Assembly: GCA_035293965.1 (NCBI GenBank)
Contig: DATGLW010000071.1
Coordinates: forward strand, 1 to 13,494
DNA length: 13,494 nt
Reading direction: 5' to 3'
Source: DATGLW01 sp035293965
GTDB taxonomy: Bacteria; Actinomycetota; Acidimicrobiia; Acidimicrobiales; RAAP-2
Shown here: piece after piece, positions 13,217-13,494 of the stretch
Layout of the letters: each line of letters begins with the position of its first letter
Numbering within the stretch: position 1 is the stretch's first letter
The notes under the pieces: generated by a model
The model's database searches: none
Told to the model about the DNA's origin: nothing
The model's input: only the letters and a program-made list of their open reading frames with translations
Position numbers and translations under genes: made by a program

Positions 13217-13383
13217 CGAGCGCTCCGATCGGCGCTCCTCTCCCGGGCAGCGCTCGCTCCCTGGTCAGGAGCCAGATCGGTGTGCCCGATGCCCGCGTCG
13301 CCATCCCGATCGGGTCCGTCGGCGACGACCGTTCGCAGGCACCCGTCAGAAGTGCACGTCAGATGTGGTAGATTGGGCGAGCG
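13217..13383 (+). promoter_or_regulatory. CRISPR leader with candidate array promoter
   Basis: The 167 bp between cas2 and the first repeat carries no gene. Near its 3' end GTCAGAAGTG (13345-13354) and GTCAGATGTG (13358-13367) form a direct repeat with one mismatch and 13-bp period. TAGATT at 13369-13374 fits a TAnnnT -10, so transcription would begin about 2-4 bp before the first repeat. GATCGG occurs three times (13227, 13275, 13308), the last inside the palindrome CCCGATCGGG (13305-13314). These are candidate sites for array transcription and for leader recognition during spacer insertion. Confidence 0.55.
13218..13237 (+). terminator. Hairpin directly after cas2 (possible operon terminator)
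   Basis: GAGCGC (13218-13223) pairs with GCGCTC (13232-13237) around an 8-nt loop, with one further T-G pair possible inside. It begins 1 bp after the cas2 stop and has no U-run, so attenuation between the cas operon and the array is plausible but not certain. Confidence 0.35.
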
Positions 13384-13494
13384 GTCCTCCCGGTCGATAT
13401 GACCGGGCTCCATTGCGGCCGGAGGACCGAGAGCGGGATCCGCGCCACCGCGTCGCACGTCCTCCCGGTCGATATGACCGGGCTCCATTGCGGC
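13384..13494 (+). CRISPR. CRISPR array, leader end: two 36-bp repeats and one 39-bp spacer (continues beyond window)
   Basis: Two identical copies of a 36-bp repeat lie at 13384-13419 and 13459-13494, separated by a 39-bp spacer (13420-13458). The repeat contains CCCGGTC-GATAT-GACCGGG, a perfect 7-bp stem with a 5-nt loop (13389-13407 in copy 1), and ends CTCCATTGCGGC; cleavage by the Cas6 half of Csb2 near the stem base would leave an ATTGCGGC-like 5' handle. The second copy ends exactly at the window edge, so the repeat could be slightly longer and more units are expected. Orientation follows the leader and the cas operon (plus strand). The source of the spacer is unknown. Confidence 0.92.

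Noticed and set aside
13027..13488. Minus-strand open frame with a repeated MEPGHIDRED motif
   Set aside because: The peptide repeat is only the translation of the two CRISPR repeats; the rest is antisense to cas2 and the leader.

Overview
The window looks like chromosomal DNA of a high-GC actinobacterium, plausibly Acidimicrobiia or a relative. I infer this from the very high GC in third codon positions, frequent GTG starts, TAnnnT -10 elements placed for leaderless transcription, and a secreted-type 'GYWLVAADGGIFSFG' repeat protein of a kind common in that group. No taxonomic search was possible.

Left part (1-3723) is ordinary core genome. It holds the 3' end of a tandem-repeat protein gene, a convergent HAD-IB phosphatase gene, a single-cysteine peroxiredoxin with a clear promoter and ribosome binding site, a minus-strand oligoribonuclease (orn), a divergent dUTPase (dut) and a tRNA-Gly(GCC). 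orn and dut appear to start from back-to-back leaderless promoters.

Middle part (3724-4775) is a mobile-element scar against the 3' end of the tRNA. It contains remains of two different tyrosine recombinases on the minus strand. One has a large in-frame internal deletion but keeps its start and ribosome binding site; the other is broken by several frameshifts. This is the usual picture of an island inserted at a tRNA gene whose integrase has decayed.

Right part (4776-13494) is a CRISPR-Cas locus of subtype I-G (formerly I-U), all on the plus strand: csb1 (cas7), csb2 (cas5-cas6 fusion), cas3 (helicase followed by HD), a 337-residue Cas8-position protein, a cas4-cas1 fusion, cas2, a leader of about 167 bp, and the first two repeats and first spacer of an array that runs off the window. 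The genes abut or overlap by a few bases, so they look like one translationally coupled operon. Csb1, Csb2 and the Cas8-position protein would form the crRNA-guided surveillance complex, Csb2 would process the pre-crRNA, Cas3 would unwind and cut the target, and Cas4-Cas1 with Cas2 would select and insert spacers.

The most notable point is that no large Csx17 (Cas8g) subunit lies between csb1 and the array. Its place is taken by a much smaller protein with a 'YLGFLAAMGAFELL' N-terminal helix. Other points are a perfect dyad upstream of csb1, a leader with a near-identical 10-bp direct repeat and a -10 element just before the first repeat, and the association of the whole locus with a tRNA and dead integrases.
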